This document shows, one piece after another, positions 63,886 through 64,000 of a stretch of 64,000 nt of DNA. The stretch is from contig BSYO01000006.1 of assembly GCA_033239525.1 (NCBI GenBank), positions 20,236,175 to 20,300,174 of the forward strand, given 5' to 3'. The notes under the pieces were generated by a model. That model made no database searches and was not told the origin of the DNA. It was given only the letters and a program-made list of their open reading frames with translations. The DNA is from Nepenthes gracilis. Lineage: Eukaryota > Streptophyta > Magnoliopsida > Caryophyllales > Nepenthaceae. How positions within the stretch are numbered: position 1 is the stretch's first letter; the number at the start of each line of letters is the position of its first letter. Both the position numbers and the translations under genes were made by a program.

Positions 63886-64000
63886 GCGCTTCGAGTCCCA
63901 ATCGCACAATTTCATGCAAACGTAATTTGATACTTGTGCACATTCTGTATATTTCTTCGTCAACACTCGAGGCTGCTTACGATGTCAATGGCTAGAGGGT

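Overview
This is a low-gene-density, AT-rich plant nuclear window, almost certainly from a dicot. It has spliced genes with GT-AG introns, an Aux/IAA auxin repressor, a WAV3-family RING/VWA ubiquitin ligase, and plant-type LTR retrotransposons of Copia and Gypsy-like character. I see no bacterial, organellar or viral gene organisation, no CRISPR array and no convincing tRNA or rRNA gene. Only two intact host genes are supported, both on the minus strand.

Layout. 1-2872: AT-rich intergenic. 2873-5170: two-exon WAV3-like E3 ligase gene, with a GA-rich 5' leader. 7155-12043: a complete-looking, non-coding LTR element (LTRs of 1690 and 1686 bp, PBS, G-tract PPT, near-matching 5-bp target duplication) that is much richer in GC than its surroundings and carries two tandem arrays in its internal domain. 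12044-15170: AT-rich spacer. 15170-39050: a large AT-rich repeat complex. A block of about 11 kb (16343-27275) is repeated at 28011-39050. Inside each copy are long inverted arms, a repeated motif in both orientations, a middle stretch of about 2.9 kb that is nearly identical between copies, and a very old minus-strand Copia pol relic. 39300-40380: a GC-richer island of unknown origin.

42774-46200: a five-coding-exon Aux/IAA gene of the IAA8/IAA9 type (381 aa) with an intron in its 5' UTR. 49959-50845: a solo LTR with a perfect AAATT target duplication. 51218-52029: a second, Copia-type LTR related to the 3' LTR at 60999-61824. 57009-61824: a 5'-truncated Copia element with multiple stops and a damaged protease site. 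62015-63600: sequence like a minus-strand LTR, including a 57-bp tandem array full of TTGACC (W-box) motifs. 63673-63885: the start of a plus-strand reading frame resembling the 'putative gypsy-type transposon' family, interrupted by a stop near the window edge.

The two genes show no operon-like or functional linkage beyond proximity. Both act in ubiquitin- or auxin-related growth control: WAV3-family ligases affect root gravitropism and auxin response, and Aux/IAA proteins are auxin-dependent ubiquitylation targets. Their neighbourhood may be coincidental. Percent-identity statements are estimates by eye, not alignments.
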